From positions 1-60,917 of the forward strand of contig SGZF01000006.1 of assembly GCA_004213645.1 (NCBI GenBank): a stretch of 60,917 nucleotides of DNA, given 5' to 3'. This stretch comes from Flavobacteriales bacterium (GTDB lineage Bacteria; Bacteroidota; Bacteroidia; Flavobacteriales; Flavobacteriaceae). Made by a program: the position numbers and the translations under genes. The notes beneath the pieces are model-generated. The model saw only the letters and a list, made by a program, of their open reading frames with translations. It was not told where the DNA came from and did no database searches. This document shows, one piece after another, positions 35,194 through 45,021 of the stretch; the first letter of the stretch is position 1; each line of letters opens with the position of its first letter.

Positions 35194-36477
35194 ATGAGTG
35201 AAAGTTATTCAGTTGGGTTAGATATAGGAACAACTAAAATTGTTGTAATAGTAGGACAGAGAAATCAATTTAACAAGGTCAAAGTCCTAGGCTTAGGAAA
35301 ATCACAGAGTCTTGGAGTACATAGAGGAGTTGTTAATAATATTACCCAGACGATTCAATCAATTAAAATAGCCGTTGATGAGGCAAAATCAAAATCTAAT
35401 AAAGAAATTCTTGAGGTAGCTGTAGGAATTGCAGGTCAACATATTAGAAGTCTTCAGCATAGCGACTATATAACAAGAGAAAATCCAGATGAAGTAATTA
35501 ATCATAGCGATATTGATAAACTAATTGATCAAGTGTATAAACTTGTAATGCTTCCAGGTGAGGAGATTATTCATGTTTTACCTCAAGATTTTAAAGTTGA
35601 TGGTCAATCAGAGATAAAAGAACCAATAGGAATGTATGGAAGCAGATTGGAGGCTAACTTTCATATTGTTGTTGGTCAAGTATCATCTATAAGAAATATA
35701 GGAAAATGTATAAAAAGTGCAGGATTAGAAATGGGAGATATAACACTTGAACCCTTAGCATCATCTGATGCAGTTTTATCAGAAGAGGAAAAAGAAGCAG
35801 GAGTAGCTCTAATTGATATTGGAGGGGGAACTACTGATGTAGCAATATTTAAAGATGGTATCATTAAACATACAGCAGTTATTCCATTTGGCGGAAATGT
35901 TATTACAGATGATATTAAGGAAGGATGTTCAATTATTGGTAATCAAGCTGAACAATTAAAAATTAAATTTGGATCAGCTTGGCCAGGAGAAAATAAAGAT
36001 TCTGAAATCGTTTCTATTCCAGGCCTTAGAGGAAGAGACCCTCGAGAAATATCATTAAAAACACTTTCTAAAATTATTAATGCAAGGGTAGTTGAAATTA
36101 TAGAACAAGCATATTTAGAAATTAAAAATTATGGACATGAAGATTCTAAAAAGAAATTAATTGCAGGTATTGTTTTGACTGGAGGAGGAAGTCAGTTAAG
36201 ACATTTAAAGCAATTAACCGAGTATGTTACTGGTATGGATACTAGAATAGGTTTCCCAGGTGAACATTTGGCTGGAGATCAAGGTGAGTACAACCCTATA
36301 TACTCAACAGCTGTTGGTTTATTAATGAAAGCAATAGAAAATGATGAAGAGGATAAGTCTCTTTTATCAAATACAACTGCAAATGATTTAGTAAATCAAG
36401 AAAGAAAAACAATTCTTACCAAGTGGGGAGAAGGTTTTAAGAAATTTATAGATAAAGTAGACAACGTTGATAATTAA
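35194..36477 (+). CDS. ftsA: Cell division protein FtsA
   Basis: Actin-like membrane tether of FtsZ. ATPase motifs: VGLDIGTTKIV near 7-17, IDIGGGTTDVAIF near 208, and TGGGSQLRHL near 328. The inserted 1C domain lies between the first two motifs. A weak amphipathic membrane-targeting helix is possible in the C-terminal KWGEGFKKFIDKV. The 427 residues match. It starts 4 bases after ftsQ and lies 14 bases before ftsZ. Confidence 0.95.
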   Translation: MSESYSVGLDIGTTKIVVIVGQRNQFNKVKVLGLGKSQSLGVHRGVVNNITQTIQSIKIAVDEAKSKSNKEILEVAVGIAGQHIRSLQHSDYITRENPDEVINHSDIDKLIDQVYKLVMLPGEEIIHVLPQDFKVDGQSEIKEPIGMYGSRLEANFHIVVGQVSSIRNIGKCIKSAGLEMGDITLEPLASSDAVLSEEEKEAGVALIDIGGGTTDVAIFKDGIIKHTAVIPFGGNVITDDIKEGCSIIGNQAEQLKIKFGSAWPGENKDSEIVSIPGLRGRDPREISLKTLSKIINARVVEIIEQAYLEIKNYGHEDSKKKLIAGIVLTGGGSQLRHLKQLTEYVTGMDTRIGFPGEHLAGDQGEYNPIYSTAVGLLMKAIENDEEDKSLLSNTTANDLVNQERKTILTKWGEGFKKFIDKVDNVDN

Positions 36478-36491
36478 TAAATATTTAAAAA

Positions 36492-38354
36492 ATGAAAACA
36501 GAAATAGATTCAAATTTTAGTTTCGATTTGCCAAAAAATAAAAGCAATGTAATGAAGGTTATGGGAGTGGGAGGAGGAGGAAGTAACGCAGTAAATCACA
36601 TGTATAAACAAGGAATTAAAGGTGTTGATTTCATTGTTTGTAATACTGACTCTCAAGCTTTAGAGGAAAGTCCTGTTCCAAATAAGATTCAGCTTGGCGC
36701 AAATCTAACTGAAGGTCTTGGCGCCGGTGCTAATCCTGAAATAGGTAAACTTGCTGCTCTGGAAAGTTATGAAGAATTAAAGAATTTATTGGAAACTCAA
36801 ACAAAAATGCTATTTATTACTGCAGGTATGGGTGGGGGAACAGGAACGGGCGCTGCTCCAATCATTGCTGAAATGGCTAAAGAATTTGATATTCTAACTG
36901 TAGGAATAATCACTATTCCGTTTAGTTTTGAAGGAAAGAATAGAGAATTACAAGCTACTAAGGGATTAGAAAAACTTAAGAGATCTGTAGATTCGTTAAT
37001 AATAATAAACAATAATAAGTTAAGAGAAGTTTATGGAAATTTAGGGTTCAAAGAAGGTTTTTCTATGGCAGATAAGGTTTTAGCAACTGCTGCAAAAGGT
37101 GTAGCTCAAGTAATTACACATCATTACACTCAAAACATAGATTTAAAAGATGCAAAAACTGTTTTATCAAACAGTGGAACTGCTATAATGGGATCATCTT
37201 TAGCGAGTGGATCTAATAGAGCAAATGAAGCAGTTATAAAGGCACTAGATTCGCCATTGCTTAATGATAACAAAATTGAAGGAAGTAAGAATGTTTTATT
37301 ATTAATTGTTTCAGGAGCTGAGGAAATTACAATTGATGAGATAGGTGAGATAAATGAGCACATTCAAAATGAAACAGGTAACAATGCTAATATAATTATG
37401 GGAGTAGGTGAGGATCTCGAGTTAGGAAATAATATTTCAGTTACTGTAATTGCTACTGGATTTGGTGATGAAAGACAAAACAATCTACTTAATTCTGAAG
37501 TAAAAAAAGTCATATATACTTTAGATCAAGATCATCCATTTGAAAAAAAATTAAATAATAAAGAAGAAAATTTAGATAATATTAATGATAGATTTTCGTC
37601 TTTTGATAATGATATATCTCAGGATGATTCACAACAAAAGAAAATTGATAGCGAAATCACTGAAATATTGAGAAACATAGATATGAGTTATGAAATCATA
37701 AGTCCTGAAAATGAAAGTATTAATATTAATAATATTGAATTAAATGATATTGAGTATGTAACTTCTGAAAATGAAAATATTAATCTCAATAATATTGAAT
37801 TAAATGATATTGAGTATTTAAGTCCTGAAAATCCTTTTGATAACGAAAGTGAAATTACATTTGGTCTTTTTTCTGATCAAAACTATAAAAATGAAGAATT
37901 ATCCGAATCTGATAATTTTAAAAATGAAATAAATAGTACTCAAGAATTATCCGAATCGAATCATCAAGAAGAAGATGTTGAATTTATTAAAATGGATCTT
38001 GATTATGAAATTAGTGAAGAGTTTAATGCTGTTGAAAATAAAATATATAATGGAGAAGAACTTGAAGTTAAAATTGAAAAATCAGAAAATGTTTTTGAAA
38101 AGCCAATAGATAATGAAATAGAAGATGAAAACATTCTTAGAAGACAAAATTTAAAAAAATATAATTATGTGTTTAAAAATAAAAACTCTTCAGTGGAGGA
38201 ATTAGAAAAAGTCCCGGCTTATAAAAGAATGGGAATTGAAATAGTTGATTCAAAAAATAAAAGTGATGATATACTTTCTAAAACTATTCTAAATGAAGAT
38301 AATAAGTTAGAAATTCCAGATGTAAATACATATCTTCATGATAACGTAGACTAA
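36492..38354 (+). CDS. ftsZ: Cell division protein FtsZ with long acidic linker
   Basis: Tubulin-like GTPase forming the Z-ring. The GTPase domain covers about 15-335, with GGGGSNAVNHM near 26 and the tubulin signature GMGGGTGTGAAP near 112-123. From about 340 to 605 there is a very acidic, Asn/Glu-rich linker of roughly 265 residues, including a 20-residue tandem duplication. The protein ends with the flavobacterial-type tail peptide NTYLHDNVD, likely the FtsA-binding tail. At 620 residues it is much longer than E. coli FtsZ (383), because of the linker. yqeY follows after one base. Confidence 0.95.
   Translation: MKTEIDSNFSFDLPKNKSNVMKVMGVGGGGSNAVNHMYKQGIKGVDFIVCNTDSQALEESPVPNKIQLGANLTEGLGAGANPEIGKLAALESYEELKNLLETQTKMLFITAGMGGGTGTGAAPIIAEMAKEFDILTVGIITIPFSFEGKNRELQATKGLEKLKRSVDSLIIINNNKLREVYGNLGFKEGFSMADKVLATAAKGVAQVITHHYTQNIDLKDAKTVLSNSGTAIMGSSLASGSNRANEAVIKALDSPLLNDNKIEGSKNVLLLIVSGAEEITIDEIGEINEHIQNETGNNANIIMGVGEDLELGNNISVTVIATGFGDERQNNLLNSEVKKVIYTLDQDHPFEKKLNNKEENLDNINDRFSSFDNDISQDDSQQKKIDSEITEILRNIDMSYEIISPENESININNIELNDIEYVTSENENINLNNIELNDIEYLSPENPFDNESEITFGLFSDQNYKNEELSESDNFKNEINSTQELSESNHQEEDVEFIKMDLDYEISEEFNAVENKIYNGEELEVKIEKSENVFEKPIDNEIEDENILRRQNLKKYNYVFKNKNSSVEELEKVPAYKRMGIEIVDSKNKSDDILSKTILNEDNKLEIPDVNTYLHDNVD
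37707..37826 (+). repeat. Two 60-bp tandem repeats in the ftsZ linker
   Basis: Two consecutive 60-base in-frame units (37707-37766 and 37767-37826) encode ENE(S/N)IN(I/L)NNIELNDIEY(V/L)(T/S)(S/P). They differ at few bases, so this is a recent duplication within the disordered linker. Confidence 0.93.
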
Positions 38355-38355
38355 T

Positions 38356-38808
38356 ATGAAAATAGAAGATAAAATTAATGAATCTATTAAAGATTCAATG
38401 AAAAAAAAAGATACCGTTAGATTAGATTCTTTAAGGGCAGTTAAATCTGCAATATTACTCGAAAAAACTAAAACCGGTTCTAATGACAAAATTGATGAAT
38501 CTATTATTTTAAAAATTCTTCAAAAACTAGTAAAGCAAAGAAATGATAGCGCAAAAATATATAATGAGCAGAAAAGAGATGAATTGGCAAATGTTGAAAT
38601 TCTACAAGCAAATATAATTTCAGAATTCTTACCCCAACAATTAAGTGAATCAGAATTATCTTTTATTATTGATTCCGTAATAAAGGAATTTAGTGCAACC
38701 TCTATGAAAGATATGGGAAAAGTAATAGCTGCAGTTAATCAGAAAGTCTCAGGAAAAGCTGAAGGTAGAATTATTGCACAAATTGTAAAAAGTAAATTGA
38801 TGAATTAG
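38356..38808 (+). CDS. yqeY: GatB/YqeY domain protein
   Basis: Protein of 150 residues related to the C-terminal tRNA-binding tail domain of GatB; its exact role is unknown. Visible signatures are the N-terminal DKINESIKDSMKKKDTVRLDSLRAVKSAI and the C-terminal MKDMGKVIAAVNQKVSGKAEGRIIAQIVKSKL. It closes the dcw cluster, as often seen in Bacteroidota, one base after ftsZ. Confidence 0.9.
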   Translation: MKIEDKINESIKDSMKKKDTVRLDSLRAVKSAILLEKTKTGSNDKIDESIILKILQKLVKQRNDSAKIYNEQKRDELANVEILQANIISEFLPQQLSESELSFIIDSVIKEFSATSMKDMGKVIAAVNQKVSGKAEGRIIAQIVKSKLMN

Positions 38809-38814
38809 ATAGAT

Positions 38815-38839
38815 TAACTTAAATTATAATCTTAAGTTA
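38815..38839. terminator. Possible bidirectional terminator between yqeY and kynU
   Basis: A perfect 8-base inverted repeat, TAACTTAA (38815-38822) and TTAAGTTA (38832-38839), lies between the convergent yqeY and kynU genes; its right arm overlaps the kynU stop codon. It is AT-rich and has no clear U-tract, so its strength as a terminator is doubtful. Confidence 0.35.
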
Positions 38840-40100
38840 CTCCATGCATTGAATTATCTTTTTTCTTAAACTCTTCTTCTTTCACTATTTCTATTAATCT
38901 ATAACAAAAGAAATAAATATCTTCAAATGAAGTATATAGAGGAGTTAAAGCTATTCTAATAATATCATTAGGTCTGTAGTCAATAATTATTTTTTTTGAT
39001 TTTTTTTTAGTAGGGGAAATCAAACTTTTTGAAATTCTCCATGCTTCTTTATGTTTAATTGAAATGTGGGAACCTCTCTCATTTTTATTTTCAGGAGTTA
39101 TCAATTTAAAATTTAAAATTTCTAAATCTTCTTTATATATGGTGAGAAAAAAATTAAATAATTTTTCAGACTTATTTTCCAATTTTTTTGTTGAAGCATC
39201 CATTGTTATATCAAGTGATGTCTTTAGAGATGATAATGAAAGTATATGAGGTGTCCCATTAGAGAATTTATTCATAGAACTAGATTCTTCATATTTTTCA
39301 GAAAAGTTAAATGGATTATTATGGCTAAACCATCCTCTTATTGGTGATTTTAATTTATCAATTTCAGTTTTTCTAACATATATAAATGCTGGGGATCCTG
39401 GCCCTCCATTTAAATATTTGTATGTACATCCAATAGCATAGTTTAACTCATTTTTACTCATATTTATATCAATTGCCCCTATAGAATGGCTTAAATCCCA
39501 TATAACAATAATATCATTTTCCTTGCAAAATCTATTTACTTCAATCATTGGGTATCTATAAGAACTTTTATATGTAACATGAGAAAGAACTAGAATTCCT
39601 TTTTTCTTAAGAATAAATTTTTTAAGATTATTAATATTTGGAATTGTATCGTTATCATAATTTAAAATATTAAAACCTATATTATAATCTTTAGAAATTC
39701 CCTCACATATATATATATCAGATGGATAATTAAGACTATCAGTTGATATGTTCTGTATGTGTTTATTAGCATCTAATATGCTCTTAATTAGTTTATAAAG
39801 ATTATTTGATGTTGAACTACCTACATAAATTTCTTCATCTTTAGAGTTTACAATAGCCGATATTTTTTTTGATACTTTTTTTGGAAGATCAATCCAACTT
39901 TTATTCCAACTAGAAATTAGATCATTTCCCCATTCATTTATTACAGTATTATTTAAATTACCTATTGTATTCCTGGGTAACAAACCCAAGGAGTTTCCAT
40001 CTAAATAAATTGTATTATTGGGAATAATAAATTCTTCTCTAAATCTTGAGAGTTTATCATTTAAGTCCAGATCAATTGCTGTCTTTTTTAGTCTATCCAT
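38832..40100 (-). CDS. kynU: Kynureninase
   Basis: PLP enzyme that cleaves kynurenine to anthranilate and alanine (or 3-hydroxykynurenine to 3-hydroxyanthranilate). Markers: YLDGNSLGLLP near 32-42, STSNNLYKL near 95, WDLSHSIGA near 198-206 for PLP binding, and TYKYLNGGPGSPAF near 223-236 with the PLP lysine. The 422 residues match the family. It overlaps the upstream SGNH gene by 13 bases. No other kynurenine or NAD-quinolinate gene is in the window, so the direction (tryptophan catabolism or de novo NAD synthesis) is open. Confidence 0.92.
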   Translation of the reverse strand: MDRLKKTAIDLDLNDKLSRFREEFIIPNNTIYLDGNSLGLLPRNTIGNLNNTVINEWGNDLISSWNKSWIDLPKKVSKKISAIVNSKDEEIYVGSSTSNNLYKLIKSILDANKHIQNISTDSLNYPSDIYICEGISKDYNIGFNILNYDNDTIPNINNLKKFILKKKGILVLSHVTYKSSYRYPMIEVNRFCKENDIIVIWDLSHSIGAIDINMSKNELNYAIGCTYKYLNGGPGSPAFIYVRKTEIDKLKSPIRGWFSHNNPFNFSEKYEESSSMNKFSNGTPHILSLSSLKTSLDITMDASTKKLENKSEKLFNFFLTIYKEDLEILNFKLITPENKNERGSHISIKHKEAWRISKSLISPTKKKSKKIIIDYRPNDIIRIALTPLYTSFEDIYFFCYRLIEIVKEEEFKKKDNSMHGVT

Positions 40101-40864
40101 ATATTATAAATTTTCTTTACCCATTCTAAATACATAATTCCGCTTGGGTGAAGATTATCATCTGCAATTAGGGCAGGTTGATAAATTGCTCTTCTAGATA
40201 TTTCAGTTACGTCAACATATTTTAGACCATTAATATTTGCAAAGCTTTTTAAGATATTGTTAAAGATATTAATCTCATTAGATATTTTATTTCTATCAAA
40301 ATTAACTCCGAAAGGGGATGAACCCCAATCAGGTATTGAAATTATTAAAACATTACCATTTTTGGTTTTTAAATTATTTATTTTAATTAATAGTTTATTT
40401 AAATCATTTCTAAATTCATCAACAGGTCTTGAGTTAAATTGATTATTTACTCCAATCAGAAGTGAAACATAATCATATTTTATTTCAAAACTACTAGACT
40501 CAATTGTATTAATTAAATCAGAAGTTTTCCATCCAGTTTCAGCTATTATTCTTGGATTCAAGAAGTTATAGCCATTTTCATTGGCAAATATCCTAAATTG
40601 ATTAGGCCATCTTTGATCTTCACTAACTGCTTCACCTATTGTATAACTATCTCCTAATGCTAAAAGAGTTAATGGAGTATTAGATGAAGTAATATTACTT
40701 CCTATATTAGTTCTTTCATCTAAATTACTAGATTCTGTGTCCTCACTTTCAGCCGCAACATTAATAGTAATAATATTTTCTTCATCATAATTATTTGATT
40801 CGTGACATCCAAAGAAAAATATTGTAAAAAAACTTATTATTAATGTTTTGTATAAAAATTTCAT
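40088..40864 (-). CDS. SGNH/GDSL-hydrolase lipoprotein
   Basis: Lipoprotein of 258 residues: hydrophobic signal (LIISFFTIFFFGC) with lipobox Cys at about 20, followed by an acidic stretch that may favour surface export. The hydrolase part has the GDSY nucleophile block (LALGDSYTIGE), the VNNQ block in place of the usual GxND, and the C-terminal DxxH in DDNLHPSG, so Ser, Asp and His of the SGNH fold are present. Substrate unknown: esterase, lipase or glycan deacetylase. It is upstream of kynU and overlaps it. Confidence 0.83.
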   Translation of the reverse strand: MKFLYKTLIISFFTIFFFGCHESNNYDEENIITINVAAESEDTESSNLDERTNIGSNITSSNTPLTLLALGDSYTIGEAVSEDQRWPNQFRIFANENGYNFLNPRIIAETGWKTSDLINTIESSSFEIKYDYVSLLIGVNNQFNSRPVDEFRNDLNKLLIKINNLKTKNGNVLIISIPDWGSSPFGVNFDRNKISNEINIFNNILKSFANINGLKYVDVTEISRRAIYQPALIADDNLHPSGIMYLEWVKKIYNIWID

Positions 40865-40898
40865 AGCTCCGATAAATATAAAGATTTATAACAAGTCT

Positions 40899-41543
40899 TT
40901 ATTTTAGTAAATCAATAGCTTTATTATAATCTGTAGATTTAAAAATAAAGCTTCCTGCAACAAGAACATCAGCTCCCAAAGACTTTAGCATTTCAAAGTT
41001 AGTTTCATTAACACCTCCGTCAATTTCAATAATAGCAGATGAATTTCTTGAACTAATTAAATTTTTAAGTTTTTCAAGTCTACTGTATGTTTTTTCAATA
41101 AATTTTTGTCCTCCAAAACCTGCATGTACTCCCATTAAACAAATTAAATCAACATCGTTAATATAGTCTTCTATCCTACTTATTGGAGTATCAGGATTAA
41201 TTGCAATTCCAGATTTAATATTTGATTGATGAGTCTTATCTATAATTTTATTTAATTTATTAGTTGCCTCGACATGAACAGTTAGAATATTTGAGCCTAA
41301 TTCGATAAACTTATCAATATATCTTTCGGGCTTAGTAATCATCAAATGAACATCTAATGGTTTCTTTGTCATTTGTCTAATTGATTTGACTATAGGCATC
41401 CCAAATGATATATTAGGTACAAATACACCGTCCATAACATCTAGATGAAACCAATCAGCATTACTTTCATCGATGTCTTCACACTCTTTTGAAAGATTGG
41501 CAAAATCTGCTGCTAGGATTGATGGTGCAATTTTTACAGGCAT
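40899..41543 (-). CDS. rpe: Ribulose-phosphate 3-epimerase
   Basis: TIM-barrel enzyme of the pentose phosphate pathway, converting ribulose-5-P and xylulose-5-P. Motifs: IAPSILAADFANL at the N-terminus, WFHLDVMDGVFVPNISFG near 36-53, PLDVHLMI near 65, VHAGFGGQKF near 139-148, and IEIDGGVN near 172-179. The 214 residues match. The 84-base gap upstream holds no clear TAnnTTTG element. Confidence 0.95.
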   Translation of the reverse strand: MPVKIAPSILAADFANLSKECEDIDESNADWFHLDVMDGVFVPNISFGMPIVKSIRQMTKKPLDVHLMITKPERYIDKFIELGSNILTVHVEATNKLNKIIDKTHQSNIKSGIAINPDTPISRIEDYINDVDLICLMGVHAGFGGQKFIEKTYSRLEKLKNLISSRNSSAIIEIDGGVNETNFEMLKSLGADVLVAGSFIFKSTDYNKAIDLLK

Positions 41544-41627
41544 TAAACAATTTTTTTAAATATAAAATTTATATAAATACTTAAATAAAAATTGTCTTTA
41601 AAGTTATAAACACAAATAGTTTATGTT

Positions 41628-42491
41628 TTACCCTAGATATGTTTTTAGAATTTTACTTCTGGAAGTATGTTTTAGTCTTCTAATAGCTTTTTCTTTTATT
41701 TGTCTAACTCTTTCTCTTGTTAGATCAAATGTCTCACCAATCTCTTCAAGTGTCATTGCATGTTGATTTCCAAGACCAAAATATAATCTTACTACATCAG
41801 CTTCTCTGGGAGTAAGAGTATCTAGAGCTCTTTCGATTTCAGTTCTAAGGGATTCATGAAGAAGTTGTCTATCTGGATTTGGTGACTCACCACTGTTGAG
41901 AACATCATATAAGTTAGAGTCTTCACCTTCAACAAGGGGTGCATCCATGGATACATGTCTACCCGAATTTTTTAGTGATTCCTTAACATCATTGACAGTC
42001 ATGTCAAGTTCTTTAGCTATTTCTTCTGCAGAAGGGGCTCTCTCGTGTGCTTGCTCAAGAAAAGCATAGGTCTTATTAATTTTATTGATTGATCCAATCT
42101 TATTAAGAGGAAGTCTTACTATTCTAGATTGTTCAGCTAAAGCTTGAAGAATAGACTGTCTAATCCACCATACTGCATATGAAATAAACTTAAATCCCCT
42201 GGTTTCATCAAATCTTTGAGCAGCTTTTATTAAACCTAAATTACCTTCATTTATTAAATCTGGGAGTGTTAATCCTTGATTTTGATACTGTTTAGCAACC
42301 GAAACAACAAATCTTAAGTTAGCTTTTGTAAGTTTCTCAAGAGCAAATTGGTCTCCTTTCTTAATTCTTTGAGCTAATTCAACCTCTTCCTCTGCAGTAA
42401 TTAAGTCTACCTTGCCAATTTCTTGAAGATATTTATCTAACGAGGCAGTCTCTCTGTTAGTTACTTGTTTTGTTATTTTAAGTTGTCTCAT
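41628..42491 (-). CDS. rpoD: Primary sigma factor, RpoD/SigA type without region 1.1
   Basis: Housekeeping sigma-70 of 287 residues. Region 1.2 has [22 protein letters not shown] near 18-39, region 2 has [13 protein letters not shown] and [19 protein letters not shown] near 59-115, region 3 follows, and region 4 has [10 protein letters not shown] with the helix-turn-helix [23 protein letters not shown] near 245-270. The absence of region 1.1 and the short length are characteristic of Bacteroidota. That phylum's primary sigma recognises the TAnnTTTG promoters found in this window. Confidence 0.95.
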   Translation of the reverse strand: MRQLKITKQVTNRETASLDKYLQEIGKVDLITAEEEVELAQRIKKGDQFALEKLTKANLRFVVSVAKQYQNQGLTLPDLINEGNLGLIKAAQRFDETRGFKFISYAVWWIRQSILQALAEQSRIVRLPLNKIGSINKINKTYAFLEQAHERAPSAEEIAKELDMTVNDVKESLKNSGRHVSMDAPLVEGEDSNLYDVLNSGESPNPDRQLLHESLRTEIERALDTLTPREADVVRLYFGLGNQHAMTLEEIGETFDLTRERVRQIKEKAIRRLKHTSRSKILKTYLG

Positions 42492-42535
42492 AGATTATAG
42501 TATGCCACAAAAATTGTTCCAAAATGAAAAAAAAA

Positions 42536-44644
42536 TTATTTTCTTTCAAGAAGAACCTTTCTAGAAACTTTTTGTTTTCTGGTTCTTTTATCAATACCTA
42601 GGTATTTTACTTCAATTTGATCACCTATGTTAAGGTATTCAGTAACTTTCTCAACTCTTTCCCAAGCAATTTCTGATACATGAAGAAGAACCTCTTTTCC
42701 AGGAACAAATTCAACTACAGCACCAAAATCAAGAATTTTTACAACAGTTACTTTATAAACCTCATCGATAACGGGTTGAAAAATTATATTTTTTATCCTC
42801 TCAATTGCATTATCAATTTTTTCTTGATCAACTCCTAAAATTTCAACAATACCAACTTCATCTTTTTCATTAATTACAATTGTTGTATCACTCTCTTTTT
42901 GAAGTTCTTGAATCATTTTTCCTCCAGGACCTATAACTGATCCAATAAAATCTTTTGGGATTTCCATATTCACCATCTTTGGCGCATGTGGTTTTACTGT
43001 ATCATTTGCTATTTGAATAGAACTATCAAGTTTTTCAAGTATTTCTAATCTTCCTTTTTTAGCTTGTTGTAATGCTTCTACAAGAATTTCATATTTTAAT
43101 CCCTTTATTTTAATATCCATTTGACATGCTGTAATACCATCTTTGGTTCCTGTTACTTTAAAGTCCATATCTCCAAGATGATCTTCATCGCCTAAGATAT
43201 CTGATAGCACAGCATATTTATCACCTTCACTAATAAGACCCATAGCTATACCTGAAACATTACTTTTGATTTTTATTCCTGCATCCATTAGTGCAAGTGA
43301 TCCAGCACATACTGATGCCATTGAAGATGAACCGTTTGATTCTAATATCTCGGATACAATTCTTACAGTGTAGGGGCAATCTTCTGGCATTACTTTTTCA
43401 AGCGCCCTTTGAGCTAGCATTCCATGCCCAATTTCCCTTCTGGATGTTCCTCTTAGAGGTCTAGCTTCTCCAGTAGAAAAAGGAGGAAAGTTATAATGTA
43501 AATAGAATGTTTCTTCAGACTGGTTAGTCGGCATATCTATCATATTTACTTCTCTGCTTGTTCCAAGAGTAACGGATGCAAGAGATTGTGTTTCACCTCT
43601 AGTAAAAACTGCAGAGCCATGAGTAGAAGGAAGATAGCCTACTTCAGTCCATATATCTCTAATATCTTCAGTTTTTCTTCCATCTAGCCTAGTACCATCA
43701 TTTAAAACTAGGTCTCTAATTGCTTTTTTCTGTGCCTTATTAAAGTAGTTAGTGATTAAATCTTTCTTCTCTTCTAATATTTCATCATCATATGATTCAA
43801 TAAGTTCTTCTTTTAATAACCCAAAAGATTCGCTTCTTTCGTTTTTAGAAAGACCTTTCTTAGCTATATCGTATGATTTTTGATATATTTTTTCTGAAAT
43901 TTCAGCTTCCAGTTCAGCATCTTCTTCTGCACGTTCATAATCTCTTTTATCAGAGCTAATACCAACATCTTTAATAAGATTTTTTTGAGCCTCTATATGT
44001 CTTTTTATTTCATCATGAGCAAATTTAATAGCATCTGCCATTTCTTCCTCGGATATTTCATTAAACTCTCCCTCAACCATTACAACAGAATCAATGGTAG
44101 CACCGACCATAATATCAATATCACTTTCTGTTAATTGACTTCTAGATGGATTAATAATAAAATCACCCTCAATTCTAGCAACTCTTACCTCAGAAATTGG
44201 ACCGTCAAAGGGTATATCTGATAGAGAAATAGCTGCAGAGGCTGCTAGTCCAACTAATGCGTCAGGCATTACATTTTCATCGCTTGACATTAGTTGAATC
44301 ATTACTTGAGTTTCTGAATGATAATCTTTTGGAAAAAGAGGACGTAAAACTCGATCAACTATTCTCATTGTTAGGATTTCTTCACTACTTGGTCTAGCTT
44401 CTCTTTTAAAGAAACCACCAGGAAATCTTCCAGCGGAAGCAAATTTCTCTCTGTAATCAACAGTTAACGGAAGAAAGTCTAGTGATGAAGCTCCATAACT
44501 TGATACAACAGTCGATAAGAGCATACAATTTCCCATTTTTACAACTACAGAACCATGGGCTTGTTTAGCAAGTTTACCTGTTTCGATAGTAATTTCTCTA
44601 CCATCAGTTAAAGTTATAGTTTGTGAAAAAGGTTTTGGAATCAT
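42536..44644 (-). CDS. pnp: Polyribonucleotide nucleotidyltransferase
   Basis: Phosphorolytic 3'-5' exoribonuclease and RNA polymerase of RNA turnover. Two RNase PH domains are present ([23 protein letters not shown] block near 65-90; TRGETQSL and [12 protein letters not shown] in the second). They are followed by a KH domain with [13 protein letters not shown] near 566-578 and an S1 domain to the C-terminus, which ends LLERK without the usual charged tail. 702 residues. It follows rpsO by 60 bases, the classic rpsO-pnp operon. Confidence 0.96.
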   Translation of the reverse strand: MIPKPFSQTITLTDGREITIETGKLAKQAHGSVVVKMGNCMLLSTVVSSYGASSLDFLPLTVDYREKFASAGRFPGGFFKREARPSSEEILTMRIVDRVLRPLFPKDYHSETQVMIQLMSSDENVMPDALVGLAASAAISLSDIPFDGPISEVRVARIEGDFIINPSRSQLTESDIDIMVGATIDSVVMVEGEFNEISEEEMADAIKFAHDEIKRHIEAQKNLIKDVGISSDKRDYERAEEDAELEAEISEKIYQKSYDIAKKGLSKNERSESFGLLKEELIESYDDEILEEKKDLITNYFNKAQKKAIRDLVLNDGTRLDGRKTEDIRDIWTEVGYLPSTHGSAVFTRGETQSLASVTLGTSREVNMIDMPTNQSEETFYLHYNFPPFSTGEARPLRGTSRREIGHGMLAQRALEKVMPEDCPYTVRIVSEILESNGSSSMASVCAGSLALMDAGIKIKSNVSGIAMGLISEGDKYAVLSDILGDEDHLGDMDFKVTGTKDGITACQMDIKIKGLKYEILVEALQQAKKGRLEILEKLDSSIQIANDTVKPHAPKMVNMEIPKDFIGSVIGPGGKMIQELQKESDTTIVINEKDEVGIVEILGVDQEKIDNAIERIKNIIFQPVIDEVYKVTVVKILDFGAVVEFVPGKEVLLHVSEIAWERVEKVTEYLNIGDQIEVKYLGIDKRTRKQKVSRKVLLERK

Positions 44645-44704
44645 ATATTTTAGTATTGGTTATTTATTTTTGTTGTGTGAAGCCTAGACAACCAAACTAA
44701 AATC

Positions 44705-44968
44705 TTATTTTCTGATACCTAGTTTTTTAATTATTTCACGGTATCGATCAATATCTGTTTTTTTTAGATACTCAAGTAAGTTTCTTCTTTTACCTACCAT
44801 TTTAACAAGTGATCTCTCAGTATTAAAGTCTTTTGCATTAGATTTCAAATGGTCTGATAAGCTTTCAATTCTTTTTGTAAAAAGTGCAATTTGGCTTTCA
44901 GAAGATCCAGTATCTTTCTTGTTTTTACCAAACTCTTTAAAAATTATATCTTTCTTAAGTACTGTCAT
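44705..44968 (-). CDS. rpsO: 30S ribosomal protein S15
   Basis: Small-subunit protein that binds the central domain of 16S rRNA. It has the SSESQIALFTKRIESLSDHLKSN and LVKMVGKRRNLLEYLKKTDIDRY blocks, ending LGIRK. At 87 residues it is close to the usual 88-89. Behind a TATATTTG promoter and upstream of pnp. Confidence 0.96.
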   Translation of the reverse strand: MTVLKKDIIFKEFGKNKKDTGSSESQIALFTKRIESLSDHLKSNAKDFNTERSLVKMVGKRRNLLEYLKKTDIDRYREIIKKLGIRK

Positions 44969-44986
44969 TCAATTATTTTTGAGCCG

Positions 44987-44994
44987 CAAATATA
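44987..44994 (-). promoter_or_regulatory. -7 promoter element for rpsO-pnp
   Basis: The minus strand reads TATATTTG (TAnnTTTG), 18 bases before the rpsO ATG. It also separates this unit from accD, which ends at 45022. Confidence 0.65.
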
Positions 44995-45021
44995 ATAGAA
45001 TATATTTAGAAAAGTAAATAA

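Noticed and set aside
41544-41627. Hairpin and promoter in the gap between rpoD and rpe
   Set aside because: Only a 6-base AT-rich inverted repeat (GTTTAT/ATAAAC type) and no TAnnTTTG element; too weak to call.
42492-42535. Promoter for rpoD
   Set aside because: The best minus-strand match is AATTTTTG, which lacks the first T of TAnnTTTG; I could not support it.
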